Assembly: GCF_014698445.1 (NCBI RefSeq)
Contig: NZ_JACJSZ010000011.1
Span: 1 to 64,000 of the forward strand
DNA length: 64,000 bases
Origin: Microcystis elabens FACHB-917
GTDB lineage: Bacteria; Cyanobacteriota; Cyanobacteriia; PCC-6307; Cyanobiaceae
Direction of reading: 5' to 3'
The translations under genes and the position numbers were made by a program. This document shows, in pieces, positions 1 to 8,091 of the stretch (within the stretch, counting starts at the first letter, position 1; each line of letters begins with the position of its first letter). The notes under the pieces were generated by a model. The model was not told the DNA's origin and ran no database searches. It saw only the letters and a list, made by a program, of their open reading frames with translations.

Positions 1-98
1 CCCGCATCCGGGCCGCCGATCTGCTGCAGGCCCCCAGCGGCGAGGCCAGCCTGCGCCTGGCCCCGGCCCTGGTCGACGGCGCACCCCTGGCGGCCTGA
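1..98 (+). CDS. C-terminal end of an unidentified protein (partial)
   Basis: An open frame enters the window from the left (in frame from base 3) and ends at a TGA at 96-98, giving about 31 residues rich in Ala and Leu. The piece is too short to assign to a family. The next gene starts only 5 bases after the stop on the same strand, so the two may be co-transcribed. Confidence 0.4.
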   Translation, partial: RIRAADLLQAPSGEASLRLAPALVDGAPLAA

Positions 99-103
99 CG
101 CGG

Positions 104-376
104 ATGGACGCCACGATCCACACCGGCGACAGCCTGATCGGCAGCCTCTGCCGCGACATGGCCACCGTGCGCCAGAGCTGGCAGCGGCTGCAGGGACAGT
201 GGGCCCTGTGCCGCGACGAAGGACTGCGGCTGCGGCTCGGCCGGGAAACCCTCCGACTCGAGCAGCGCCGTCTGGAACTCCAGCGCCAGGCCCGGGTGCT
301 GTTGCGCCTGCCCCTGCGCGATCCCCTCGGCGCCGCCTTCCTGCTGGAGATCGCCAGCCGTCCCCTGATCGCCTGA
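104..376 (+). CDS. Small hypothetical protein, helical and arginine-rich
   Basis: A 90-residue protein, not recognised. The middle (about residues 25-75) is rich in Arg, Leu and Gln with a heptad-like pattern, so a helical or coiled-coil fold is likely. It has no signal peptide or membrane segment. The ATG lies 5 bases after the stop of the upstream partial gene, which argues for a shared transcript and supports this start. High-GC DNA makes chance open frames common, so the call rests mainly on spacing. Confidence 0.45.
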   Translation: MDATIHTGDSLIGSLCRDMATVRQSWQRLQGQWALCRDEGLRLRLGRETLRLEQRRLELQRQARVLLRLPLRDPLGAAFLLEIASRPLIA

Positions 377-408
377 TCGGCGGCGGGACGGACGCCGGTT
401 GTCGGTAT

Positions 409-990
409 TCAGACCGCGGCAGCCTTCGCCGCCTGGCCCGCCGCCAGCTCCCCATCGATCAGCAGCAGGGAGGAGGGTTCCTGGCGCCCGAAGCGCACCC
501 GGCCCAGCAGGTAGGCGGCGCCGTTCTCGGCGTCGATCTGGCCCTGGACCATCGGATCGAGGAAGACGGTGGTGCGCACGTCGCCGGCTCGCTCGGCCAT
601 GGAGTAGAGCAGCTGGAGGGACGTGGTGACGTCGGTTTCGAGGCGGAAGGCATCCGCCAGCAGCGATTCGGGATCGCTCCACTGCTGGCAGGGGGCAGGC
701 AGCTCCCCGAGCTCCACCGTCTGGCCGCGGGCGATCAGGTAATCGGCCACCAGGCCGGAATGGTGCTGCTCGCCGCGGGACTCGGCCATGAGGTGGGCGG
801 CGAAGCCGCGCAGTTCCCGCTCGGCGAACCAGAGGGCCATGGCCCAGTAGGTGGCGCTGGCCTTGCGCTCCAGGCCCAGGTGGTCCTGAAGGCCCGCAAG
901 CAGCCCAGCCTCCATGGGCTGGGCCATGGCCCTCCCGGCGGGCCCGGTGGCCACCGCGGTTGTGGGCAGGGAGGAGGTCGAGGAGGTCAT
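409..990 (-). CDS. Ferritin (iron-storage, ferroxidase type)
   Basis: A 193-residue ferritin-like four-helix protein. Visible ferroxidase-centre features are a Glu in the first helix (LERKAS), the E-x-x-H motif within ESRGEQHH, a later helix Glu (RLETDV) and the Q/E pair in QGQIDAE. Ferritins oxidise Fe(II) and store it as a mineral in a 24-mer shell. The open frame extends 31 codons further upstream, but that part is proline-rich and unlike ferritin, so the ATG at 990 is preferred. The gene diverges from the membrane-protein gene at 1125. Bacterioferritin is less likely because no heme-ligating Met was evident. Confidence 0.85.
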   Translation of the reverse strand: MTSSTSSLPTTAVATGPAGRAMAQPMEAGLLAGLQDHLGLERKASATYWAMALWFAERELRGFAAHLMAESRGEQHHSGLVADYLIARGQTVELGELPAPCQQWSDPESLLADAFRLETDVTTSLQLLYSMAERAGDVRTTVFLDPMVQGQIDAENGAAYLLGRVRFGRQEPSSLLLIDGELAAGQAAKAAAV

Positions 991-1124
991 CAAGAGCGGC
1001 CCGGGGGGAGGGGGAAAGCCCTGGGCACCGTCGCAACAATTTACGAAACCTGGCAACGAACCGAGCCGTTCCGCACGCGTCACTGGAAGGGAGCTCCAGA
1101 CTGAAGGGGCCCTGGCGCATCCCC

Positions 1125-1628
1125 ATGGCCGACAGCGTCGATCGCGCCCTGCGGCTGCGCAGCCTCTGGATCGCCTGGCTGCTGGCGATGCTGTTCCATG
1201 TGGATCTGGGCCTGATGCCCCTGTTCCACGGGATCTCCCCGGAGATCCATGGCCATGTGGAAGCGGCCCGGCTGCCGCTGCTGTTCGGCGCCATGCTGGC
1301 CTACTTCCTTGTGCCCCTGGCCACCGTCGTGCTCATCGCCTACGCCGCCAGCGATCCGGGCCACCCGCGCCGCTGGCGCCACTGGCGCTATGCCCACTTC
1401 TGGCTGAGCGTGGTGTACACCCTCACCAACCTTCCCCACCTGGCCGCCGACATCCTGGTGCCGGATGCCCGGGCCGACCAGATCGTGCTGATGGTGGCGA
1501 TGGTGCTGATCGGTCTGCTGATCAACCGAGAGGCCTGGCTGTGGTGGCGTGGTCAGCGCGGGCCGGGATCCCCCAGCAGGCAGGCCACGTGGGCGGCACT
1601 GGCCGACGCCAGGCCCTCGAGGTCGTAG
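1125..1628 (+). CDS. Small integral membrane protein, unknown function
   Basis: A 167-residue protein with about four hydrophobic segments (roughly residues 12-32, 48-70, 85-105 and 120-140) joined by short polar loops. I do not recognise the family; the overall look resembles small cyanobacterial membrane proteins of unknown role. The ATG at 1125 is preferred over upstream in-frame starts because the upstream part is charged and low in structure. Its 3' end overlaps the convergent deacetylase-like gene by 76 bases. Confidence 0.6.
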   Translation: MADSVDRALRLRSLWIAWLLAMLFHVDLGLMPLFHGISPEIHGHVEAARLPLLFGAMLAYFLVPLATVVLIAYAASDPGHPRRWRHWRYAHFWLSVVYTLTNLPHLAADILVPDARADQIVLMVAMVLIGLLINREAWLWWRGQRGPGSPSRQATWAALADARPSRS

Positions 1629-2614
1629 CCGCCCTCCAGGGCGGACACCAGTCGGCCCTGGGCATGGTCCGCCGCGATGGTGAGCAGCAAAGCGGTCAGG
1701 GCCGCGAAATCCCCGTCCTGGAGCCGGAAATCCCCCAGGGGATCGCCGGCCCTGGAATCGAAACCCGCCGAGACGAGCACGAAATCGGGGGCGAAGGCCT
1801 CGGCCAGCGGCAGCAGCTCCTCGCACCAGGCCGCCAGCAGCTGGGGGCCCGCCGTGCCGGCCGGCAGCGGGCAGTTGCTTGTGAAGCCCGCCCCGGCCCC
1901 CTCACCCCGTTCCCGGTGACTGCCGGACCCGGGGTAGAGCGGCGACTGGTGGCTGCCGAAGACCAGCACGGAGGGATCACGCCAGAAGATGTCCTGGGTG
2001 CCGTTGCCATGGTGCACGTCCCAGTCGACCACCAGGATCTTCTCCAGACCATGCACCACCTGGAGGTGGCGGGCGGCGATGGCGACGTTGTTGTAGATGC
2101 AGAAACCCATGCCCCGGGCGGCACTGGCGTGGTGCCCCGGTGGCCTGACGACCGCAAAGGCCTGGCGCACCCGCTGCTCCATGACGGCCTCCACCGCCGC
2201 CAGCACCCCTCCCGCCGCCAGCCGCGCCGTGCTCTCCGACAAGGGGCTGATGGCGGTGTCGCCGGTGGAAAGCTGGTCGCGGCCCGCTGCGATGTCCTCC
2301 CGGATCCGCTGCAGGTACTCCGGGGTGTGGCAGCGCAGCAACTCCGCCTCCGTGGCCGGTCGGGGCGGCAGGATCCGACAGCGGGAGAGAAGACCGGCCC
2401 GGTGCAGGCCCTGGATCACGGCATCCACCCGGGCGGGGCACTCCGGATGCCAGGGACCGGTGAGGTGATCGCGGTAGCGGGCGCTGCAGACGATCCCGAC
2501 GCCCGCGGCCGAAGGGGCCGTGGCGCTCGGGTCAGGGGTCAGGGGGGCAGAAGGCAGACCGAGCTGGCGTTGCCCTTCACCCCCACCGCTCGGTTCGGGA
2601 CCTGGGGCAGCCAT
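1553..2614 (-). CDS. Histone-deacetylase/AcuC-like amidohydrolase
   Basis: A 353-residue member of the histone deacetylase superfamily, Zn-dependent enzymes that remove acyl groups from amines such as acetyl-lysine or acetylpolyamines. Hallmarks are RPPGHHAS (the tandem active-site His), the VDWDVHHGNGT zinc-binding Asp/His stretch, the SAGFDSR Asp and a C-terminal EGGYDL. The first 38 residues are low-complexity and overlap the upstream DUF1830 gene by 76 bases. No start codon lies closer to the catalytic domain, so the overlap is probably real. The true substrate cannot be told from sequence; acetylpolyamine is a common alternative in bacteria. Confidence 0.9.
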   Translation of the reverse strand: MAAPGPEPSGGGEGQRQLGLPSAPLTPDPSATAPSAAGVGIVCSARYRDHLTGPWHPECPARVDAVIQGLHRAGLLSRCRILPPRPATEAELLRCHTPEYLQRIREDIAAGRDQLSTGDTAISPLSESTARLAAGGVLAAVEAVMEQRVRQAFAVVRPPGHHASAARGMGFCIYNNVAIAARHLQVVHGLEKILVVDWDVHHGNGTQDIFWRDPSVLVFGSHQSPLYPGSGSHRERGEGAGAGFTSNCPLPAGTAGPQLLAAWCEELLPLAEAFAPDFVLVSAGFDSRAGDPLGDFRLQDGDFAALTALLLTIAADHAQGRLVSALEGGYDLEGLASASAAHVACLLGDPGPR

Positions 2615-2856
2615 TCCGGACGGGGCGACACCCCACTCTGCTGCATGGCCAGGGCATCGGCGGGGAGCTGCTCGGTGAGAACGACGCCCACCGCATCCCG
2701 CGCCCAGATCTGCACATCCGAGGCGGGCGGACAGTGGAAGGTCAGCACCTCAAAAGGAAAGACGACACGTTCGAGGAAGAAATCCCGGGGCCCGCAGCAG
2801 CGGATGATCCGCATGCGCTCGGAACAGTTGCGATAGCTGCAAAGCAAGGATTCCAT
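2539..2856 (-). CDS. DUF1830 family protein
   Basis: A 105-residue cyanobacterial small protein. The segment RDFFLERVVFPFEVLTF followed by an Ala-Pro-Pro-like turn matches what I recall of DUF1830: a short domain with a Cys near the N-terminus and a conserved F-E-R-V-V-F core. Function unknown. The C-terminal third is less conserved-looking and overlaps the start of the deacetylase-like gene, suggesting co-transcription. A short gap precedes the next minus-strand gene at 2974. Confidence 0.65.
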   Translation of the reverse strand: MESLLCSYRNCSERMRIIRCCGPRDFFLERVVFPFEVLTFHCPPASDVQIWARDAVGVVLTEQLPADALAMQQSGVSPRPEWLPQVPNRAVGVKGNASSVCLLPP

Positions 2857-2973
2857 GGCATCCTCCGACGTGACTTCGACCTGACCATGACATCAACACA
2901 CGGTTGCCAGGACCTGTCGGTTGCCAATGCGACGAAGAATCGGCAATGGGTATTTCTACCGCTTAAGAGATGC

Positions 2974-3288
2974 TCAGCTGCGCCTGAGCCAGTTGGGAGC
3001 GCCGCTGAACCAGTCGCCAAGGTCGTCCCGCTCGGGGTCGAATCCGCCGGGGTCCAAGGGGTCGCCCAGATCCAACGCGCCCATGAAGCGGTCGAGGTCC
3101 GAGGCCGGCGCCCCGCAGATCTGGCGGCGCTGGGCCCGCCGCAACCAGCTCCAGACGCTGGCATCGCGATCAGCGAACTTCTGAACATAGATGCGCTCAT
3201 GGAGGCTGACGGGGCGGGAATCTGCAATCCTGCCGATGATCTCCTGGAGCCTCAGACGGGTGGTTGGCGTGAGCATCTTACCGATCAT
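2974..3288 (-). CDS. Conserved small hypothetical protein
   Basis: A 104-residue protein without signal peptide or membrane helix. The N-terminal half (TRLRLQEIIGRI, then ERIYVQKFADRD and SWLRRAQR) reads as a conserved helical domain of a kind I associate with short marine picocyanobacterial proteins of unknown function. The C-terminal half is Asp/Gly-rich and probably disordered. It lies 117 bases upstream of the DUF1830 gene on the same strand. No function can be inferred. Confidence 0.6.
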   Translation of the reverse strand: MIGKMLTPTTRLRLQEIIGRIADSRPVSLHERIYVQKFADRDASVWSWLRRAQRRQICGAPASDLDRFMGALDLGDPLDPGGFDPERDDLGDWFSGAPNWLRRS

Positions 3289-3480
3289 CCATTGGCAGAG
3301 GATCTAATCGTTCTGGGGAATCGAACGGTGCCGAAGATCACAGAAACCGGCCACCTGTCAGGACACGGTGAAATCGATCCGCCGCCGGCCCTCGCCACCC
3401 TCCCGCCGCCGCCGGCAGAATCGGCACATCCGGCCAGGCTCTCCACGCCACGGCCAGCCGTCCCGATCGCTCCTGCCGCC

Positions 3481-3921
3481 ATGGGCGCCCCGCCATCGCC
3501 AGCGTCCGCCCCGGCCCCGCACACCCAGCGGCCTGGCAGCCCGCCGCCGTTCCGGCTTGTCTACGACGGGGGCTGCCCGTTCTGCCGTCACTTCGCCCTG
3601 AGCAGCGAACTGCGCGGCGGGATCCCCGATCTGCAGATCATCGACGGCCGGGCCGACGACGCCCTGCGCCGTGAGCTGCGGGAACGGGGCCTGCCGCTTG
3701 CGGAGGGCGCGATCCTGCTCCAGGGGCCGAGGGCCTGGCATGGAGCGGAGGCCGTCCGGCAGCTGTGTGCCCTGATGCGACCCAGCGATCCTCTGCTGCA
3801 ATGGCTGGTGGCGCTGCTCCAGGCACCGTCCCGCAGCCGCCGCCTCTACCCCTTGCTGCTCGGGGCCCGACGCCTGGCCCTGGCCCTGAAGCGTCTGCCC
3901 CTCGACCCGGACCGCTCCTGA
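3481..3921 (+). CDS. DCC-family thiol-disulfide oxidoreductase (DUF393)
   Basis: A 146-residue protein with the DCC hallmark YDGGCPFC (Cys32 and Cys35), a thioredoxin-like redox pair, followed by the short helical domain typical of DUF393. These proteins are thought to act in thiol-disulfide exchange; the physiological partner is unknown. The open frame runs far upstream, but those codons read through antisense and intergenic sequence, so the ATG at 3481 is chosen. The first 22 residues are Pro/Ala-rich, and a start slightly downstream cannot be excluded. Confidence 0.8.
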   Translation: MGAPPSPASAPAPHTQRPGSPPPFRLVYDGGCPFCRHFALSSELRGGIPDLQIIDGRADDALRRELRERGLPLAEGAILLQGPRAWHGAEAVRQLCALMRPSDPLLQWLVALLQAPSRSRRLYPLLLGARRLALALKRLPLDPDRS

Positions 3922-3947
3922 CCGCCAGGATCCTGCCGCGGGCTGGT

Positions 3948-4631
3948 TCAGGGCAGTGGCGGCGAGGACGCCCGGCCCGCCACGGACGGACCGGCGCCGA
4001 TGGGCTGCAGCAGGGGTGAGGGGTCCACCGCCACCAGCCGCCCCTGGCGCCGCTGGCGCCACTCAAAGTGCAGGTGAGCCGTGGTGGGCGAGCCGCTGCT
4101 GCCCACCCGGCCGATGGGCTGGCCCGCCGCCAGGCTCTCCCCGGGCCGAACCGCCACATCCAGCAGGTGGCCATACAGACTCTGCCAACCCAGGCCATGG
4201 TCGATGACAACGAGCAGGCCATAGCCAGCCACCTCATCCACCAGCCGCACGGTGCCCGGCAGCACGGCGAACACCGGTGTGCCCTCCGGGGCGATCAGGT
4301 CGAGGCCGGTGTGCATCCGCCAGCCGCTGGGCCCGTCGGCCAGGCGCCAACCGAAAGGGGCCTGGTCGCTGGCCTTCTGACCGAGGGGATAGCCCAGGGC
4401 ACCGGCCTGCTGGGCCGGAGACACCCCCTCCGGGGCCCGTCGATAGCGGGAGCGCAACGGCTGCGGCAAACGGTCGTTCTGCCCCAGATCCGCCACCGGC
4501 ACCTCCAGGGGAATCTCCGACGGCCGGGGCGGGGGCTCCCCCATCGCCAGCAGGGGAAGGGGCGCCAGGGACTGGGGCAGCAGCCAGAACCAGGCGACCG
4601 CCGTCAGAAACCGTCGGAAGCGGGAGTCCAT
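3948..4631 (-). CDS. M23-family (LytM-type) peptidoglycan endopeptidase, secreted
   Basis: A 227-residue protein with an N-terminal hydrophobic signal-like stretch (about residues 7-30) and a C-terminal M23 domain. Zinc ligands are visible as His107 and Asp111 in HTGLD and as the His-x-His of HLHFEW (His186, His188); the GYGLLVVIDHG and LYGHL motifs also fit. M23 enzymes cut peptide cross-links in peptidoglycan, or act as inactive activators; here all ligands are present, so it is probably active. Export to the periplasm is expected. An alternative start 24 codons upstream exists but would bury the signal peptide. Confidence 0.88.
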   Translation of the reverse strand: MDSRFRRFLTAVAWFWLLPQSLAPLPLLAMGEPPPRPSEIPLEVPVADLGQNDRLPQPLRSRYRRAPEGVSPAQQAGALGYPLGQKASDQAPFGWRLADGPSGWRMHTGLDLIAPEGTPVFAVLPGTVRLVDEVAGYGLLVVIDHGLGWQSLYGHLLDVAVRPGESLAAGQPIGRVGSSGSPTTAHLHFEWRQRRQGRLVAVDPSPLLQPIGAGPSVAGRASSPPLP

Positions 4632-4717
4632 CCGCCTGCTGCAGGCAACCGTGCAGGCCTTGGTAACGCCCCGGGGCGCCGCTGCCAAGCCGAGACCCCG
4701 CATCGAGCCCGCCCCGG

Positions 4718-5425
4718 TCAGGGAGCGCTGGCGGGCGCCTGGATCTCCGGCAGAACCAGCATGGCGCCGGCGATGGCGGTGTCTATCACGATGCGCAGGG
4801 CCAGGCAGGGATCGATCACCTCCCGACCCAGGGTGATCGCCTTCTGGGCCACCAGCCCGAACAGGATCGGCCACTGCTCCGGTTCGGGGCAGAACCGCTG
4901 CGCCAGCGGCAGCAGGGCGGGCCACAGGGTCGGCAGCGACCGGAGGGAGTCGGGCGAGGGCTGGTGGGCCTCGGGCACCTGGGGAACGCCGAAGTCCCCC
5001 TGGCCGAGTCGCTCGAGGCCATGGCGCCACAACGCCGTCGGCTCCGGCAGGGCCGTGCAGCCGGCCTGCTGGGCGGCGCCGGCGGCCAGGCCCCAGGTGG
5101 AATAGGGGTCGTTGAAGAGGGCCTGGACCAGCCCTTCCCCCACCAGGCAGGAGCTTCCGTCCCCAAGGCCCACGACATGCAGTCCCGAGAGCTCCTCCAG
5201 ACCGGCCGCCCTGGAGCGGGCCCGCACACCCGCCTGGCAGGCCTGGCCCGCCAGGGCACCGCACACCGCCAGCAGCGATTCGACGTGAACGCCCCGCTCC
5301 GATGCCATGGCCTTCAGGAGCCGGCGACTGATCTCCTCGGCACCGATTCGCGCCCCCACCAGGGGGTCCTGGGCCCGTCGGGCGGCGATGGCCTCATTGA
5401 GGGGATCGCGGGAGGGAGCTGTCAT
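4718..5425 (-). CDS. Conserved hypothetical protein, largely helical
   Basis: About 235 residues, not recognised. It contains a central Gly/Ala-rich part (HVVGLGDGSSCLVGEG) and a hydrophobic C-terminal segment (ALRIVIDTAIAGAMLVLP). No signal peptide, metal motif or clear membrane topology. The start at 5425 gives MTAPSRD; an ATG two codons upstream is equally possible. It overlaps the end of the upstream RDD-like gene by a few bases, so the two are likely translationally coupled. Confidence 0.5.
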   Translation of the reverse strand: MTAPSRDPLNEAIAARRAQDPLVGARIGAEEISRRLLKAMASERGVHVESLLAVCGALAGQACQAGVRARSRAAGLEELSGLHVVGLGDGSSCLVGEGLVQALFNDPYSTWGLAAGAAQQAGCTALPEPTALWRHGLERLGQGDFGVPQVPEAHQPSPDSLRSLPTLWPALLPLAQRFCPEPEQWPILFGLVAQKAITLGREVIDPCLALRIVIDTAIAGAMLVLPEIQAPASAP

Positions 5426-5667
5426 GGCCACAGGGGATGGGGGTCCGGGAGGTCAACCACCAGCGTTCCCGCCCCCGGTCGCGGTCCCCGTTGCGAGCGC
5501 CGGGGACGGGACGCCGCGAGGGGCTCATCGGGCATGACATGGAGAAGAAGTAGCAGAGGAGCGGTGCTGATCAGCATCAGAACCGTGTCGATCAGCGAGG
5601 CCGCCGTGCGGACGCCGAATCCTGCGTGGACGATCGCCGGGTGGGGGGGCAGGTCGCAGCACTCCAT
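5422..5667 (-). CDS. Short RDD-like membrane protein
   Basis: An 81-residue protein with one clear hydrophobic segment (about residues 23-45) that begins FGVRTAASLIDTVLML. This resembles the R..A..ID pattern of the first helix of RDD-family membrane proteins. Only one helix is present, so it is either a truncated RDD protein or an unrelated single-pass protein. The C-terminus is basic and Pro-rich. It overlaps the start of the next gene by 4-10 bases. Confidence 0.45.
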   Translation of the reverse strand: MECCDLPPHPAIVHAGFGVRTAASLIDTVLMLISTAPLLLLLHVMPDEPLAASRPRRSQRGPRPGAGTLVVDLPDPHPLWP

Positions 5668-5741
5668 GGGGCCATCCTCTCTCTCCGGGAGCGTCCCGGG
5701 ACGGTGCGGTGTTAGGACGGTTTAGACTCTCTCCATGGCCG

Positions 5742-5960
5742 ATGCGAGCCCTTGCCTTCCTCTTCTCCCTGATGGTCGGTCTGGCCATGGCCTTTCTGGC
5801 ACCGGCCCTGGCCGGCGGCCATGAGCAGGCACCCCCGGCGATGATCGCGACCACCTATGGCATGGCTGTGGATCAGATGGTCGCCGATGACCTGCCCTCC
5901 GGTGACCTGCTCGCCGAACTGGGCATCGATCCCGCCCCAGTCCTCGACGTCGCGGCCTGA
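5742..5960 (+). CDS. Small secreted protein of unknown function
   Basis: A 72-residue protein starting MRALAFLF with a classical signal peptide (hydrophobic about residues 3-22, cleavage plausible after ALAGG). The mature part is short and acidic. Start chosen because it places the Arg directly before the hydrophobic core; an in-frame start 11 codons upstream is possible. A plausible -10 box lies near 5721-5727. No family recognised. Confidence 0.5.
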   Translation: MRALAFLFSLMVGLAMAFLAPALAGGHEQAPPAMIATTYGMAVDQMVADDLPSGDLLAELGIDPAPVLDVAA

Positions 5961-6005
5961 TCGCCACCCCCTCCCGAAAGCATCGGTCGGGCTGCACCGG
6001 AACCC

Positions 6006-6401
6006 ATGGCTCGCACCCTGCTCGACCCACGCCTGACCCTGGTCTCCCTGCGGCCGGATCAGGCGGACAGATCGGCTGAACCCATCCGCAAGGGGTTCGC
6101 CTCACCGCGTACCCGTGGCCAGGCCAAGGGCAAGGGCCCCGGAGCCAAGGGTCCCCGCAAGAAGGGCACCGGTCTCTCCGCTGCCGACCACGGGCCCCTG
6201 GGCCGCAGCCCCAGCCTGGAGGCCATCGAGGCCAGGGCCCGTCTCGGGCTGGCTCTGGCCGGCCGGCTGCGCGAGGCCGATGTGACCGCGGCCTGGAAGC
6301 GGGCCGCCGCCGAGCATCACCCCGACCGCGGCGGGAACCACGGCACCATGCAGGCCGTCAATGCCGCCAGGGACATCCTGCTGGGCAGGGGCCTCGACTG
6401 A
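6006..6401 (+). CDS. J-domain (DnaJ-like) protein
   Basis: A 131-residue protein whose C-terminal 60 residues form a J-domain-like helical unit with the diagnostic His-Pro-Asp in AEHHPDRGG (about residue 104-112), followed by helix III (NAARDILL). The HPD loop stimulates Hsp70 (DnaK) ATPase. The N-terminal half is a basic, Lys/Gly/Pro-rich linker (AKGKGPGAKGPRKK). The J-domain is C-terminal and no zinc-finger or substrate domain is present, so this is a J-only co-chaperone. Confidence 0.8.
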   Translation: MARTLLDPRLTLVSLRPDQADRSAEPIRKGFASPRTRGQAKGKGPGAKGPRKKGTGLSAADHGPLGRSPSLEAIEARARLGLALAGRLREADVTAAWKRAAAEHHPDRGGNHGTMQAVNAARDILLGRGLD

Positions 6402-6440
6402 GGAGAAACCCCGGGGCCCCGGCTCCCTGGGCCAGCGACG

Positions 6441-7082
6441 CTAAATCACCCCCGGCAGCAGCCACCAGCTGCTCCGGCGATAGGCTTCGAAACCTGGATA
6501 GCGCTCGGCCATGGAGGCCTCCTTGCGGATCATGCGGGGCAGATACAGCGCCAGGACCAAGGCCGGCAGCAGCCAGGCCCAGGGCGAACCGGCGATCACG
6601 GCGAAGCTGCTGTAGCGGAGCAGATCGCCCAGATAGTTCACATGCCGGACGCTGCGCCATGCTCCGTCTGCCACCAGTGTGGCCCCCATGGCCTTGGCGG
6701 TGCCCTTCTGCACATCGGCCGCCGTGTTGAGCAGCGATCCGAAGATGTAGAGGGTGAGTCCGAGGGCGAGCGTCAGGGGAGCCAGGGGGGCCGGATTGGC
6801 CATCGCCAGCCAGCCCGGCACCGCGTAGAACACCCCCACGTAAAGCACCACCGCAACAACCTGCGGCGGCCCGACCACCTCGGTGAACAGCTGGGTGGTG
6901 CGCCAGGGGAACAGCACCTCCTCGAGCAGCCACCAGAGGCAGTAGCTGATGTGAAGGGCGAGGTAGACGACGACCCGCCCGGAATCCAGCCCCAGCACCA
7001 GGGCAGGCACGAGGAGCGCCATGATGGTGGTCACCTTGGCGATATTGATGGCTTGCAGCTGGGTCATCGGCAGCCGGCTCAT
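6441..7082 (-). CDS. Isoprenylcysteine-methyltransferase-like / DUF1295-type membrane protein
   Basis: A 213-residue protein with about five membrane segments and the C-terminal signature of the ICMT/steroid-5-alpha-reductase-like superfamily: VRHVNYLGDLL, a hydrophobic stretch, then MIRKE and YPGFEAYR. Members methylate or reduce lipid-type substrates using SAM or NAD(P)H; which applies here cannot be told. It begins 36 bases after the lytic transglycosylase on the same strand and may be the last gene of the sucrose operon transcript. Confidence 0.75.
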   Translation of the reverse strand: MSRLPMTQLQAINIAKVTTIMALLVPALVLGLDSGRVVVYLALHISYCLWWLLEEVLFPWRTTQLFTEVVGPPQVVAVVLYVGVFYAVPGWLAMANPAPLAPLTLALGLTLYIFGSLLNTAADVQKGTAKAMGATLVADGAWRSVRHVNYLGDLLRYSSFAVIAGSPWAWLLPALVLALYLPRMIRKEASMAERYPGFEAYRRSSWWLLPGVI

Positions 7083-7117
7083 CCACAGCCCGGAGGATCT
7101 CCATGCTGGCAGGCGCC

Positions 7118-8059
7118 TCAGCGTGCCGGAGGGGCCGACGCCGGGAAGCGCTCCAGATAGGTGGCGACCGGCAGGGGTCGGCCCTGGTTGTACCCCACCG
7201 GCAGCCAGAGGTCGCCCTCAGAGGAGGCGTAATGGATCTCCCAGTGGTATAGGCCGGTGAAGGCCCTGGGATCCAGGCGCAGCAGCTCCGCGTAGAGCAG
7301 CACGGCCCGGACGTAGTGACGGCTGTTGTTGTACCCCCAGAGCCCCCGGCGGATGTCCCGCAGACCGCCACGGCGCACGAGGTAGCGGGCGGCGGCGTGG
7401 ATGGCGTCCTCGGGATCGCGGATGTCGCCCTTGCCGATTCCCGGCTGGGCCCAGGTGGTGGGGAGGAACTGCATCGGGCCGCGGGCGTCAGCGACGGAGA
7501 CGCCATCGATGCGACCCATGCCCGTTTCGACCAGATTGATGGCGGCCAGGACCTCCCAGGGGATGCCGGTGGCGGCGGACGCCTCCCGGTAGTAGCGCAG
7601 CAGATCGTCGGCGGGCTCCGGCGGGATGATCCGCCAGGCGGGCACGACGTCCGGGCGCCGTCCCCCCCGGTGCATGGCCAGAAACTCCCGGCGCGCCGCC
7701 AGGTGGCGGTCCATCACCCCCTGCCAGCGGACCGGCAGGAAGCCACGCACCCGGGCGGCCAGGGCCGGATCGGCGGCAAGGCGCCGGAAGAAGACCTGCT
7801 GGCGGTGCCCCAGCTCGCCGAGAAGTCCCGCCGGGGTGTCGTCGGAGCGGAGGGCCTGCTCGGCGGCGGCCAGCTGGGAGGCGATGGCGGCAGGTTCCGC
7901 CGGCAGCCGGGGGTAGGCACGGGGGGCGGACGCCGGAGCCGGGTCGGACACACCGGGGGGTCCACCGGTGGAGTCCGGCCGCAGCGACACGGTGACGGCC
8001 ACCGCCGACGAAGCCAGCAGCAGGGCCAGGAGAACCGGGGTGACGACGCGCATGGGCAT
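7118..8059 (-). CDS. Lytic murein transglycosylase (SLT-like)
   Basis: A 313-residue exported protein: signal-anchor at residues 4-24, a Pro/Ala linker, then a lysozyme-like domain. The catalytic Glu is Glu178 in NLVETGMGR, followed by the family pattern ARGPMQFLPTTW and later WGYNNSRHYV. It cleaves the MurNAc-GlcNAc bond of peptidoglycan with anhydro-muropeptide formation. The gene starts 32 bases downstream of amylosucrase in the same direction, which is an unexpected partner for a sucrose operon. Confidence 0.85.
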   Translation of the reverse strand: MPMRVVTPVLLALLLASSAVAVTVSLRPDSTGGPPGVSDPAPASAPRAYPRLPAEPAAIASQLAAAEQALRSDDTPAGLLGELGHRQQVFFRRLAADPALAARVRGFLPVRWQGVMDRHLAARREFLAMHRGGRRPDVVPAWRIIPPEPADDLLRYYREASAATGIPWEVLAAINLVETGMGRIDGVSVADARGPMQFLPTTWAQPGIGKGDIRDPEDAIHAAARYLVRRGGLRDIRRGLWGYNNSRHYVRAVLLYAELLRLDPRAFTGLYHWEIHYASSEGDLWLPVGYNQGRPLPVATYLERFPASAPPAR

Positions 8060-8091
8060 GGACAGCGTCGGGCGGGGCAGGGGTCGGGGGC

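Noticed and set aside
914-2836. A 640-codon plus-strand frame opposite the ferritin and deacetylase genes
   Set aside because: Covers the antisense of two clearly recognised proteins and shows no domain.
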